DNA of 64,000 nucleotides, from NCBI GenBank assembly GCA_965250025.1, contig OZ252283.1, positions 992,001 to 1,056,000 on the forward strand. Reading direction: 5' to 3'. The notes beneath the pieces were generated by a model. It did not search any database, had not been told where the DNA came from, and saw nothing but the letters and a program-made list of their open reading frames with translations. The stretch is from CBDDLD01 sp965250025 (lineage in GTDB: Bacteria; Bacteroidota; Bacteroidia; Flavobacteriales; Flavobacteriaceae). The position numbers and the translations under genes are program-made. Below are positions 16,733 through 25,338 of the stretch, piece after piece (position 1 is the first letter of the stretch; each line of letters begins with the position of its first letter).

Positions 16733-19700
16733 ATGAATTTAGCAAAGTTTTCTATTGATAAGAACCGTATTACCTTTACCGTCCTGGGGACCATAATATT
16801 AATGGGAATTGTACTTTATCAAAGCCTTCCTCGAGATAGTATGCCGCCATACACGGTAAGAGTCGCAACTGTGGTTTCTTCGTTTCCCGGAGCAAGTCCG
16901 GAACGTGTTGAACAATTAGTAACTGATAAAGTCGAAAAAGTGGCTCAGGAACTTCCAGAGTTGAAAGAAGTCTCCAGTACATCAAGATCAGGACTTTCCG
17001 TAGTAAGTGTAGAATTAAAAGATGAAGTAAAACCAGAAGACTTACAAGCTGTTTGGGATAGGTTACGTAGAAAATTGAGTGCAATACAAGGTTTGCCATC
17101 CGGAGTAGTTCCGGATTTAAATGATGATGGTATTGGTGAGGTATTTGGTATAGCGATAGGATTGGTTATTGATGGGTTTTCTTATGCAGAGGCCAAGAGC
17201 TATGTTGATGATATTAAAGATGATTTAATAAAACTCGATTTTGCTGCCAAAGTTGAGCTGGGAGGTGTTCAGGAAGAACGCGTCTTCGTTGAATTTGACA
17301 ATACAAGACTTAAGGAATATGGATTGTCATCCTCCAAACTTCAAAGTTTAATTGCTTCGACAAATATTTTGAGTTCAGGCGGGCAAGTGAACTTAGAAGA
17401 TGAGCGTATTATACTTGAACCTACAGGTAACTTCAATAGCATTAAAGACATTGAACGCATGTTGGTTCCTGTTGGCGATGGTAGTCAACTGGTTTATTTA
17501 GGAGATATTACGACAATAAAGAAATCATACATAGAACCACCAACACAAGTTGTTAAAGTCAATGGTAAGGATGCAATATCTATGCATGTCAGTCTTAAGG
17601 AAGGAGCCAATGTTATTCAATTGGGAGAAGATATTAATGGGGTTATAAAGTCATGGGAGAAAAAATTACCTATTGGTTTAGAACTACAACGATTAGCCTC
17701 TCTCGATACTTATATTGATGTAAAGATCAGTGATTTTATAGTTAACCTTATCCAATCTATAGTTATTGTACTGCTGGTAATGCTCATATTTTTAGGTGTG
17801 AGAACCGGATCTATTATAGCCAGTTTAATTCCTATGGTAACCATCATGACACTGATGTTAATGGGCGTTATTGGTATGGGGCTTAATCAGGTGACTTTAG
17901 CCGCACTCATAATGGCTTTAGGAATGATGGTAGACAATGCCATAGTGGTTGCAGAAACCATAATGGTTAAAATGGAAAATGGGACCAAGGTCAAAGATGC
18001 AGCTGTAGAAGCTTGCGGAGAATTGTTTACACCATTATTAATTTCAACACTGACCACATCGGCAGCCTTTTTAGCTTTTTACTTAGCAGAATCAACAATG
18101 GGTGATATCGTAGGGCCTATATTTGTGGTTATATCCATGGCCTTATTGTCCTCATGGATATTAGCACTTACCGTAATTACACTTTTTTGCTTTTTATTTT
18201 TAAAGATTAAGCCAAAAGCAGACCGAAAACCAAGTGTTATAGATCGTGTAATAAATGCTCTGAAGGTATATTACAAAAATCTGATTCTTGTAGCATTATC
18301 ATACAAACGATTGGTGCTCTTGGGTATCGTTGTCTTATTCTTTTTGTCATTGTTTGGGTTTACCAAAATCGCTTTTGTATTCTTTCCGGATAGTGATAGA
18401 AATATGATAACAGTAGATGTTAATCTTCAGCAAGGCACGCGTATAGAAACAACTCAAAATATAGTAAAAGGTATTGAGCAGTTTATTGTAGACTCATTAA
18501 AAACCAATACCGATAGGATTAACGGTATTACCGATTGGTCGTCCTATGTTGGTAAAGGCCCAGAATCGTATGATCTTGGATATTCTCCTGATGAGCCTGA
18601 TGACAGTTATGCGCATATGTTGGTTAATGTGTCGGATTTCACCTATAATAATGAAATGGTAAAGCGTCTGGATGCGTATTGTTTTAAAACATTTCCAAAT
18701 GCAGATATTAAGATAGGGCTTCTAGGTTCAGGAGGCGGAGGAACGCCTATAGAAGTTAAAATATCTGGTGATGATCCTGATGAATTATCGATGCTTTCAG
18801 AAATTGTAAAGCAGAAGTTAACTTCAATACAAGGCACTAAAAATGTGAAGGACGATTGGGGGCCGAAGAGTAAAAAGTTTGTGGTGAAGATCGACCAGAA
18901 TAAAGCGCAATTGGCTGGGGTGACCAGCCAGGATGTAGCAACATCGTTGCAAACTGTTTTAGACGGATTCACCACCGGAGAGTATCGGGAGAATGATAAA
19001 TCTATCCCCATAGTCATGCGTAGTGAAAGTAGTCAGCAACAAACACTGGCTTCTATAGAGACTCTAAACATTTATGCCCAAAATACAGGTAAAAGTGTGC
19101 CTTTAATTCAGGTGGCCAGTATAGAACCTCAATGGCAGTACGCTAAAATAAAACGATTGGATATTGATAGAACGATAATAGTGAGTAGCGAATTGAATGA
19201 AGATGGGAATGCTTCTGCTATTATGACAACGCTTAAGCCATGGATGGAAGAACAAGTAAAGTCATGGCCGGAAGGGTATGATTATAAGTATGGTGGTGAT
19301 GCAGAAAACACAGCAGAGAATATGGGAGCAGTAATAAAATACCTTCCCTTATCTGGCTTTATCATATTATTGTTGCTTATCATTCAATTCAATTCCTTTA
19401 GAAAAACTCTAATGGTATCATCGACCATACCTTTAGGTATTATAGGTGTAGTCATAGGCCTATTGATTTTTCAGGAACCTTTTGGTTTTATGCCTTTTCT
19501 TGGGGTTATTTCTCTAGCAGGTATTGTTATTAATAATGCTATTGTACTTATTGACCGTATACAAATAGAAGAAACCGAGCTTAAACGAAATATTCAAGAT
19601 GCCATAATTGCTGCATGTCTGCAACGATTTAGACCTATTCTGTTAGCTACATTTACAACAGTTTTGGGTCTAATTCCATTATATTTAAGTGGCGGTGAAA

Positions 19701-19843
19701 TGTGGGAAGGTATGGCAGTTAGTATAATGGTAGGACTGTTATTTGGAACCATTATCACCTTATTATTTATTCCGTCATTTTATAGTTTATTGTACAAAGT
19801 AAGTTATAAAGACTATACATTTAAAGAAGAGTTATTAGATTAG
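16733..19843 (+). CDS. RND efflux transporter permease (AcrB/MMPL superfamily)
   Basis: 1036 residues with the 12-helix RND layout: helix 1 near 12-30, a large periplasmic loop to about 335, helices 2-6 with the motif ALIMALGMMVDNAIVVAETI (about 395-414), a second loop, then helices 8-12 (SLAGIVINNAIVLIDRIQ). The paired acidic residue in helix 4 needed for proton transfer is present as D in GMMVDNA. The TolC-like and adaptor genes precede it in one tight operon. Substrate unknown: the sequence is closer to multidrug-type (HAE1) pumps than to metal pumps, since I see no metal-pump signature. Confidence 0.94.
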   Translation: MNLAKFSIDKNRITFTVLGTIILMGIVLYQSLPRDSMPPYTVRVATVVSSFPGASPERVEQLVTDKVEKVAQELPELKEVSSTSRSGLSVVSVELKDEVKPEDLQAVWDRLRRKLSAIQGLPSGVVPDLNDDGIGEVFGIAIGLVIDGFSYAEAKSYVDDIKDDLIKLDFAAKVELGGVQEERVFVEFDNTRLKEYGLSSSKLQSLIASTNILSSGGQVNLEDERIILEPTGNFNSIKDIERMLVPVGDGSQLVYLGDITTIKKSYIEPPTQVVKVNGKDAISMHVSLKEGANVIQLGEDINGVIKSWEKKLPIGLELQRLASLDTYIDVKISDFIVNLIQSIVIVLLVMLIFLGVRTGSIIASLIPMVTIMTLMLMGVIGMGLNQVTLAALIMALGMMVDNAIVVAETIMVKMENGTKVKDAAVEACGELFTPLLISTLTTSAAFLAFYLAESTMGDIVGPIFVVISMALLSSWILALTVITLFCFLFLKIKPKADRKPSVIDRVINALKVYYKNLILVALSYKRLVLLGIVVLFFLSLFGFTKIAFVFFPDSDRNMITVDVNLQQGTRIETTQNIVKGIEQFIVDSLKTNTDRINGITDWSSYVGKGPESYDLGYSPDEPDDSYAHMLVNVSDFTYNNEMVKRLDAYCFKTFPNADIKIGLLGSGGGGTPIEVKISGDDPDELSMLSEIVKQKLTSIQGTKNVKDDWGPKSKKFVVKIDQNKAQLAGVTSQDVATSLQTVLDGFTTGEYRENDKSIPIVMRSESSQQQTLASIETLNIYAQNTGKSVPLIQVASIEPQWQYAKIKRLDIDRTIIVSSELNEDGNASAIMTTLKPWMEEQVKSWPEGYDYKYGGDAENTAENMGAVIKYLPLSGFIILLLLIIQFNSFRKTLMVSSTIPLGIIGVVIGLLIFQEPFGFMPFLGVISLAGIVINNAIVLIDRIQIEETELKRNIQDAIIAACLQRFRPILLATFTTVLGLIPLYLSGGEMWEGMAVSIMVGLLFGTIITLLFIPSFYSLLYKVSYKDYTFKEELLD

Positions 19844-19845
19844 AA

Positions 19846-20520
19846 ATGATGATAGATAAACTGTATACACTTCGGTTTGAAGTTTTCTTAACCATACAAT
19901 TGACAATACTTTTTGGATCGTTGTTATTTCCTCTAGAGTTTTATGAATATATCCTATTACCATTGTTCTATCTCTTAAGTATAGCTTCAGGTATATTAAT
20001 GATTTCAAAGAACAAAAAGCTAATGTGGTTTTTTATTTTGTTATTTATGATCTCCACTTTTGTCTTTGGGTTTGATATGATTTCTAGAACTCAAAATACA
20101 CAAAACTTATTATTGCGACTTTCGATTTATTTTGTCTTTTACCTCACGGTATCTTGGAATATTATTAAGCAAGTTTGGCGCGCCAAGCGTGTTACTAAAA
20201 ATGTGATTATGGGCTTAATGAGTGGTTATATATCCTTAGGATTTTTAGCTTTTTTTTTATTTATGTCTATTGAATTGACTAACCCAGGAGCATTTTCAGG
20301 GAATTTAATTGAAACCAATGATATTGTTTTAAAATCTGAGGGAATTCTCTATTATGCCTATATTACGTTACTTACTATTGGTTACGGCGAAATTGTTCCT
20401 ACAATACCGATAGCGCAAAAGGCTGCTGTATTAGTAGGACTAATGGGGCAATTTTATATTGTTATTATTACTGCTGTGGTTGTAGAAAAATATATTAAAC
20501 ACTCTTCTACAGAAGCTTAA
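19846..20520 (+). CDS. Ion channel protein with a potassium-type selectivity filter
   Basis: 224 residues with about six hydrophobic segments. The last two flank a pore loop carrying TIGYGE (ILYYAYITLLTIGYGEIVPT, about 166-185), which is the TVGYG-like potassium filter. This fits the Ion_trans_2 family. No cytoplasmic RCK nucleotide-binding domain follows, and the S4-like segment lacks a clear arginine array, so voltage gating is unlikely. It begins 2 bases after the RND permease stop, so it is transcribed with an efflux pump, an unusual partner. The stop codon lies at the base of a long hairpin. Confidence 0.82.
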   Translation: MMIDKLYTLRFEVFLTIQLTILFGSLLFPLEFYEYILLPLFYLLSIASGILMISKNKKLMWFFILLFMISTFVFGFDMISRTQNTQNLLLRLSIYFVFYLTVSWNIIKQVWRAKRVTKNVIMGLMSGYISLGFLAFFLFMSIELTNPGAFSGNLIETNDIVLKSEGILYYAYITLLTIGYGEIVPTIPIAQKAAVLVGLMGQFYIVIITAVVVEKYIKHSSTEA

Positions 20521-20557
20521 GAGCCTTAGATTTCTGAATGAGAAATCTAAGGCTCTT
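20519..20557. terminator. Long hairpin between convergent genes
   Basis: A 17-bp perfect stem (20519-20535 with 20541-20557) closes a 5-base loop between the channel gene and the convergent universal stress protein gene. Neither side has a following T run, so it may terminate weakly or protect transcript ends rather than act as a classic terminator. Confidence 0.6.
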
Positions 20558-20562
20558 AATAG

Positions 20563-21393
20563 CTAATATTTAAAGGTGATCACCGGAAGTTTGGAATGAT
20601 TAACCAAATCTTCAGAAATGCTGCCACCAAAGAAATGACTCAATCCGGTTCTGCCATGAGTGGTAATCGCAATAGCATCAACACCCTTTTTCTCGGCATA
20701 GTTTAGTACACCATCTTCGACACTATAATCAGAGATATAATCAACTTTTTCAGACCAATCTTTTAAACCTGAACGATCCAAAAATTCATCTCTTTTTTCT
20801 TCAATTTCTGAAGTACTTAAAAATCCGGTATTTGGAAGATTAACGTGTACTAAAGTACAGTTGCTACCAAGTTGACTTAGTAATTGTACAGCTTTCTTTA
20901 CTGCGGAAATGCTTTCTTCTGAAAAATCAGTAGCCAAAACAATATCATTAAAATTAACAGAATCCTGATCAGATTTTACAACTAAAACAGGAGTATCGCT
21001 ATAGCGAACGACTTTTTCAGTGTTTGATCCTGTGAAAATACCATCATGATCACTATGACCACGAGACCCCATGATGACAAGGTCGGCATCTATCTCTTTA
21101 GCAACTCTGTCTACTTCTTTTAAAACCTTATGATGTTTAATCATAGGTGTGATTTTAACATCACTGAGAAAATCTTTATCTAAAAAATTCTCAAACTCTT
21201 TATTGGCAACCATAAGCATAAATGCTGTTTCTTCTTGTTTATCAGAACTTGATGAAGAAAAGATGGATTCAGACAACTCAAGCATGTGCATTACAATGAG
21301 TTCTGCATCGTATTTTTTAGCTAATGTAGCACCTACTTTTAATGCGTATTCAGAGTGTTTAGAGAAATCAACTGGTAATATTATTTTTTTCAT
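20563..21393 (-). CDS. Universal stress protein with two tandem UspA domains
   Basis: 276 residues made of two UspA domains (about 1-142 and 146-276). Each starts with the conserved strand and Asp (KKIILPVDFSKHSEYALKVG; FNDIVLATDFSEESISAVKK). The nucleotide-binding motif is GSRGHSDHDGIFTGSNTEKV in the first domain and THGRTGLSHFFGGSISEDLV in the second; both fit the Gx2Gx9G(S/T) pattern well enough to allow ATP binding. Cytoplasmic. USP tandem proteins respond to starvation and redox stress in other bacteria; the specific role here is not known. Own promoter presumed; it ends at the hairpin shared with the channel gene. Confidence 0.9.
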   Translation of the reverse strand: MKKIILPVDFSKHSEYALKVGATLAKKYDAELIVMHMLELSESIFSSSSSDKQEETAFMLMVANKEFENFLDKDFLSDVKITPMIKHHKVLKEVDRVAKEIDADLVIMGSRGHSDHDGIFTGSNTEKVVRYSDTPVLVVKSDQDSVNFNDIVLATDFSEESISAVKKAVQLLSQLGSNCTLVHVNLPNTGFLSTSEIEEKRDEFLDRSGLKDWSEKVDYISDYSVEDGVLNYAEKKGVDAIAITTHGRTGLSHFFGGSISEDLVNHSKLPVITFKY

Positions 21394-21513
21394 AATTTAT
21401 ATCATTTTATTGGCATAAAATTAGATAAACCTTTGAATTTATAACATGATAAATGATAGTAAATATTATTTTTTTTTACGTATATTACTCAGCAACCTAA
21501 AGGTTAGTTTTTG

Positions 21514-21521
21514 TACTTTTG
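21514..21521 (+). promoter_or_regulatory. pyrD promoter -7 element
   Basis: TACTTTTG matches TAnnTTTG exactly. It overlaps the in-frame TTG at 21519, which rules that codon out as the start and favours the ATG at 21540. No convincing -33 box. Confidence 0.6.
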
Positions 21522-21539
21522 CACAGCAAAATTCCTGAA

Positions 21540-22562
21540 ATGTATAAACTAATCATCCGACCTTTCCTTTTTTGTTTTGATCCGGAAAGTGTACATCATT
21601 TTACATTTTCTACCATTCGATTTTTTTCCAGAATTCCCGGTATGAGATCTTTGATCAAACATACCTATGAGGTTAAAAATGATGCCTTAGAGCGAGAATT
21701 ATTTGGATTGAAATTTAAGAATCCTGTCGGTTTAGCTGCCGGGTTTGACAAAGACGCTAAACTTTATAATGAGCTTTCAAATTTTGGTTTTGGTTTTATA
21801 GAAATAGGTACACTTACACCAAAAGCTCAGGACGGTAATCCCAAGAAACGGTTATTCAGACTAAAGTCAGATCAGGCCATAATCAATAGGATGGGCTTTA
21901 ACAATGGAGGTGTGAAAGCAGCAGTAGAACGACTAAAGAAAAACAAAGGTGTTTTAATAGGCGGAAACATTGGTAAGAATAAGATCACACCAAACGAACG
22001 TGCTGTTGAAGACTATAAGCTGTGTTTTGAAGCCTTATTTGATCATGTAGATTACTTTGTGGTTAATGTAAGTTCTCCCAATACTCCCAACCTAAGAGCA
22101 CTACAAGATAAAGAACCACTAACGCAACTGTTAAAGGTTTTAAAGGAAGAGAATGCTAAAAAATCCAGTACAAAGCCAATCCTTCTAAAAATAGCACCTG
22201 ACCTCACGGATGAACAACTTACAGATATTATTGAGATTGTTGCTGAAACCAAAATAGATGGTGTTATAGCGACCAATACTACCATTTCAAGAGAAGGGTT
22301 AACAAGTGTAAATAAGTCTGAAACCGGTGGATTGAGTGGTAGGCCTTTAACGTCAAGGTCTACTGAAGTTATTCGGTTTTTATCCGAAAAAAGCAATAAA
22401 GCGTTTCCTATTATCGGAGTAGGAGGCATTCACTCTGTTAAAGATGCTATGGAGAAGTTTGAAGCCGGTGCTGATCTTGTACAACTCTACACAGGCTTTA
22501 TATATGAAGGTCCCAAACTTATAAAATCTATCAATAAAGCCCTATTAAAAAAGACGAATTAG
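21540..22562 (+). CDS. pyrD: Dihydroorotate dehydrogenase (quinone), class 2
   Basis: 340 residues from the ATG at 21540; an upstream in-frame TTG at 21519 lies in the promoter and is rejected. The enzyme oxidises dihydroorotate to orotate with FMN and passes electrons to membrane quinone. Class 2 features: an N-terminal amphipathic membrane helix (MYKLIIRPFLFCFDPESVHH), FMN and substrate motifs NPVGLAAGFDKDAKLYNEL, EIGTLTPKAQDGNPKKRLFR, INRMGFNNGG, the catalytic Ser region VVNVSSPNTPNLR, then LLKIAPDLTDEQL, ATNTTISREGL, SGRPLTSRSTEVI and the phosphate loop IIGVGGIHSVKDAMEKFEAG. It stands alone rather than in a pyrimidine operon. Confidence 0.95.
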   Translation: MYKLIIRPFLFCFDPESVHHFTFSTIRFFSRIPGMRSLIKHTYEVKNDALERELFGLKFKNPVGLAAGFDKDAKLYNELSNFGFGFIEIGTLTPKAQDGNPKKRLFRLKSDQAIINRMGFNNGGVKAAVERLKKNKGVLIGGNIGKNKITPNERAVEDYKLCFEALFDHVDYFVVNVSSPNTPNLRALQDKEPLTQLLKVLKEENAKKSSTKPILLKIAPDLTDEQLTDIIEIVAETKIDGVIATNTTISREGLTSVNKSETGGLSGRPLTSRSTEVIRFLSEKSNKAFPIIGVGGIHSVKDAMEKFEAGADLVQLYTGFIYEGPKLIKSINKALLKKTN

Positions 22563-22614
22563 TACACCAATTCGCCTTTACATGAAGTGATATATAAAGT
22601 TAGTTATTATATTA

Positions 22615-23538
22615 TTATTTAAGGGCCAGTTTTTTAGTTAGAATGCTACCATTGTTAGTTTCAAAGCGAATCATATACATCCCACTTTGTAATGAGGACA
22701 GATCCAAGGATTGTTCGGTAATGTTGGAATCAAATTGGTATTGTTTCACTTTTTTTCCAAGAATACTATAAACGTCAATAGTTTTAATAGCTATTGAAGA
22801 TCTAATGGTAATGTTATCTTTTGCAGGATTAGGGTAAATATCTACCTTACTGGTTTGTTGTTCCTGGTCATCAACACTCAATACACTTCTAAGCGTTATA
22901 GTTAATGTACCTACTTTATTAGTGTTAAAAGGATAACCGGGTGCACCGGCAATATTGGTAATAACACCACCAATTGTTGGATCGTTGTTTATAGAGTAGC
23001 CAAACCCTTCTTCAGTGCCAGCATCGTAAGGAAATAAATCGACAACAATAGAAGGTTTCCAAGTGTTTGTATTTTCATCAATAAGGTTTAGGCTATTAAC
23101 GGCAATCATCCAGTCGGGACTTGGAGCTATCATTGAAGCAAGTGTTAATAATGGATAATCAGAACTGATTTCTATAGCATTCAAACTGGCAGTGCTAATT
23201 GCTGCAAAAGGTGAAAAGCCCGATTGTAACCATTGTTGCGCATTACCATTATTAATCTCAGTCTGAACTTCGGTATTAAAATCAGTATTAACACCCAATT
23301 CGGCAACATCTTCAATACCTGGAGATGCAGGCTGACCCATTTCTAAAAAGGTGATATTGCTGTTATGGTTTGCTCCCACTAAATCTGACCAATGTGCATT
23401 TGCCGGAAGGGTACCATGATCTGTGGAATTCCATGTGCTGGTAAAACTAATATCATAAGTCGCTACAGATTGTTGCGCAAAAACCTGGACTACAGATAAA
23501 AAAGTTAATAGAGAAAATAAAAAAGTAGTTTTTTTCAT
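22615..23538 (-). CDS. Secreted protein with a type IX secretion C-terminal sorting domain
   Basis: 307 residues: a signal peptide to about 21 (MKKTTFLFSLLTFLSVVQVF AQ), a spondin-like middle (about 25-215) and a type A sorting domain (about 228-307) with VDIYPNPAKDNITIRS, YSILGKKVKQY, LDLSSLQSGMYMIRFE and a basic end TKKLALK. The middle contains DISFTSTWNSTDHGTLPANA, ANHNSNITFLEMGQPASPGI and APSPDWMIAVNSLNLID, which resembles spondin domains (SpoN: stress on HWS and DW motifs). The protein is expected to cross the outer membrane through the T9SS and be attached or released at the surface. An adhesin-like role is inferred only. Confidence 0.87.
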   Translation of the reverse strand: MKKTTFLFSLLTFLSVVQVFAQQSVATYDISFTSTWNSTDHGTLPANAHWSDLVGANHNSNITFLEMGQPASPGIEDVAELGVNTDFNTEVQTEINNGNAQQWLQSGFSPFAAISTASLNAIEISSDYPLLTLASMIAPSPDWMIAVNSLNLIDENTNTWKPSIVVDLFPYDAGTEEGFGYSINNDPTIGGVITNIAGAPGYPFNTNKVGTLTITLRSVLSVDDQEQQTSKVDIYPNPAKDNITIRSSIAIKTIDVYSILGKKVKQYQFDSNITEQSLDLSSLQSGMYMIRFETNNGSILTKKLALK

Positions 23539-23604
23539 AGGGTTGATCTTTGTTAACCAGTCGGGTAACTATTGTTAACCTTACATGAAATTTAAGTTTT
23601 AACG

Positions 23605-23612
23605 TATTTTTG
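23605..23612 (+). promoter_or_regulatory. Promoter -7 element of the LysE-family gene
   Basis: TATTTTTG matches TAnnTTTG. The predicted transcript starts just before the TTG start codon at 23630, which supports that codon as the start. The -33 region is weak. Confidence 0.55.
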
Positions 23613-23629
23613 TTTAAATTTTTTAGATT

Positions 23630-24244
23630 TTGAACTACGACTTATTAATCTCATTCATGATGGCCACTTCTGTTTTGGCCATATCACCCGGGCCAGATAA
23701 TATCTATGTCTTAACCCAAAGTATTGTTAACGGAAGGTCATATGGTATAGCAACAGTTTGTGGATTAATTGCGGGATGCATTATACACACAACCTTACTT
23801 GCTTTTGGAATATCGGCGATTATAAAGAGTAACCCGTCAGTATTTTATGGTATTAAGATTGCGGGAGCCATTTACCTTGTTTTTTTAGCATATAAAATAT
23901 ACAGATCTGATAGCCAACTTGATTTTAATTCTGAAGCTCCAAAGAAAACCCTAAAACAATTATTTGTACAGGGGTTTTTTATGAATGTCCTAAACCCCAA
24001 AGTTACTCTTTTTTTTCTTGCCTTTTTCCCGGGATTCTTATTCAGTGATACTATGAGTACTGTGGTACAGTTTTATATTTTAGGAGGGATTTTTATGTTG
24101 GTTTCGTTTATTATATTTTCTGTAATTGCATTACTGGCAGGTACAATTAAAAATTATACATTAAAACACAAGCAATCCGGTAATTTTTTAAAATGGCTAC
24201 AGATTATAGTGTTTGTAGCTATTGCGATATTTATCTTAATATAA
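23630..24244 (+). CDS. LysE-family amino acid exporter
   Basis: 204 residues with six hydrophobic segments and the family signature SVLAISPGPDNIYVLTQSIV near the N-terminus, followed by GIATVCGLIAGCIIHTTLLA and FVQGFFMNVLNPKVTLFFLA (about 112-131). This is the RhtB/LysE family, which exports amino acids or related metabolites across the inner membrane using the proton gradient. The start codon is TTG: it gives the expected MNYDLLISFMMATSVLAISP N-terminus, while the first internal ATG would remove part of helix 1. The substrate is unknown. Confidence 0.87.
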   Translation: MNYDLLISFMMATSVLAISPGPDNIYVLTQSIVNGRSYGIATVCGLIAGCIIHTTLLAFGISAIIKSNPSVFYGIKIAGAIYLVFLAYKIYRSDSQLDFNSEAPKKTLKQLFVQGFFMNVLNPKVTLFFLAFFPGFLFSDTMSTVVQFYILGGIFMLVSFIIFSVIALLAGTIKNYTLKHKQSGNFLKWLQIIVFVAIAIFILI

Positions 24245-24277
24245 GCTTACAGGTTATGATATCGTTGTCGTAAAACC

Positions 24278-24285
24278 TATATTTG
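24278..24285 (+). promoter_or_regulatory. Promoter -7 element of the HMG-CoA lyase gene
   Basis: TATATTTG matches TAnnTTTG, with TATG at 24255-24258 exactly 19 bases upstream as a weak -33 element. The next gene's ATG is at 24292, so the transcript would be almost leaderless. Confidence 0.55.
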
Positions 24286-24291
24286 GGGACC

Positions 24292-25155
24292 ATGAATGAA
24301 ACAGTAAAACTTATAGAATGTCCAAGAGATGCTATGCAAGGCATTAAGGCTTTTATTCCAACAGAGCAAAAGGTACAATACATTCAGTCCCTGTTGAGGG
24401 TAGGTTTTGATACTATCGATTTTGGAAGTTTTGTTTCACCTAAGGCTATCCCGCAAATGGTAGACACTGCTGATGTATTATCGAGATTAGATCTCAGTAC
24501 TACGAGTAGTAAATTACTGGCTATTATTGCTAATACCAGAGGTGCCAGAGATGCAGCACAGCACCAAGAGATCGATTATCTGGGATTTCCCTTTTCTATA
24601 TCAGAGAATTTTCAAATGCGTAATACGCACAAAACCATTGCGCAATCCGTAATAACACTCAAAGAGATTTTAGAAATTGCTAATGCTTCAGGTAAAGAGG
24701 TTGTGGTATATATCTCTATGGGTTTTGGTAACCCTTATGGTGATCCTTGGAATGTAGATATTGTAGGGGAGTGGACAGAGCGTTTGTCTAAAATGGGAGT
24801 TAAGATTCTTTCTTTAAGTGATACTATTGGCAGCTCAAATGCCGATAATATTGATTACTTATTTTCTAATTTGATCCCTAAATACCCAAATATCGAGTTT
24901 GGCGCCCACTTACATACCACACCAACCACATGGTTTGAAAAAGTTGATGCAGCTTATAATGCAGGTTGCAGACGCTTTGATGGCGCCATTCAGGGTTTTG
25001 GAGGCTGTCCTATGGCAAAAGACGAACTTACCGGTAATATGCCTACAGAGAAATTATTATCCTATTTCACACAGCGAAAAGTCCATGATTTAAATGCTAT
25101 GAGCTTTGAAAGTGCTTATAATGAAGCTACTAAGGTTTTTACCCAATACCATTAG
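24292..25155 (+). CDS. Hydroxymethylglutaryl-CoA lyase
   Basis: 287 residues from the ATG at 24292 (an in-frame TTG nine bases upstream overlaps the promoter and is rejected). It is a TIM-barrel HMGL-like/DRE-type enzyme: ECPRDAMQGIKAFIPTEQKV with the catalytic R and D of the DRE-like motif (here RDAMQ), GFDTIDFGSFVSPKAIPQMV, LSDTIGSSNADNIDYLF, AHLHTTPTTW (metal His pair) and the active-site loop GFGGCPMAKDELTGNMPTEK with the conserved Cys. It cleaves HMG-CoA to acetoacetate and acetyl-CoA in leucine breakdown, which fits the leucine dehydrogenase at 8.1 kb although the two are not linked. Confidence 0.9.
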   Translation: MNETVKLIECPRDAMQGIKAFIPTEQKVQYIQSLLRVGFDTIDFGSFVSPKAIPQMVDTADVLSRLDLSTTSSKLLAIIANTRGARDAAQHQEIDYLGFPFSISENFQMRNTHKTIAQSVITLKEILEIANASGKEVVVYISMGFGNPYGDPWNVDIVGEWTERLSKMGVKILSLSDTIGSSNADNIDYLFSNLIPKYPNIEFGAHLHTTPTTWFEKVDAAYNAGCRRFDGAIQGFGGCPMAKDELTGNMPTEKLLSYFTQRKVHDLNAMSFESAYNEATKVFTQYH

Positions 25156-25242
25156 TATATTTTTAATGTAATTTTGACTCAATTTAATAACCTTTCTTTA
25201 TATGTGTGAATATTATGTATTGATTTTCAGTATATTATGAAT

Positions 25243-25265
25243 TTGTTTAAAATTAATCTAAATAA
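25243..25265 (+). promoter_or_regulatory. Candidate operator of the imelysin locus, plus-strand arm
   Basis: The complement of this 23-bp site reads TTATTTAGA-TTAAT-TTTAAACAA, an imperfect 9-5-9 palindrome. It differs from the site at 35614-35636 at three positions. It ends 2 bases before the -33 TTTG of the promoter at 25268-25298, the same geometry as at the other arm. Likely bound by a dimeric regulator; an iron-responsive one is a guess from the gene content. Confidence 0.6.
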
Positions 25266-25267
25266 AT

Positions 25268-25298
25268 TTTGTCTAATCGAGTTCTGATATTATTTTTG
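25268..25298 (+). promoter_or_regulatory. Promoter of the plus-strand imelysin arm
   Basis: TTTG (25268-25271), 19 bases, TATTTTTG (25291-25298): a full match to the Bacteroidota promoter consensus, about 40 bases before the DUF4856 start codon. Confidence 0.82.
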
Positions 25299-25338
25299 CG
25301 TCAATTATTTAAAAACAATCTAAATAGTATCATTAGCT

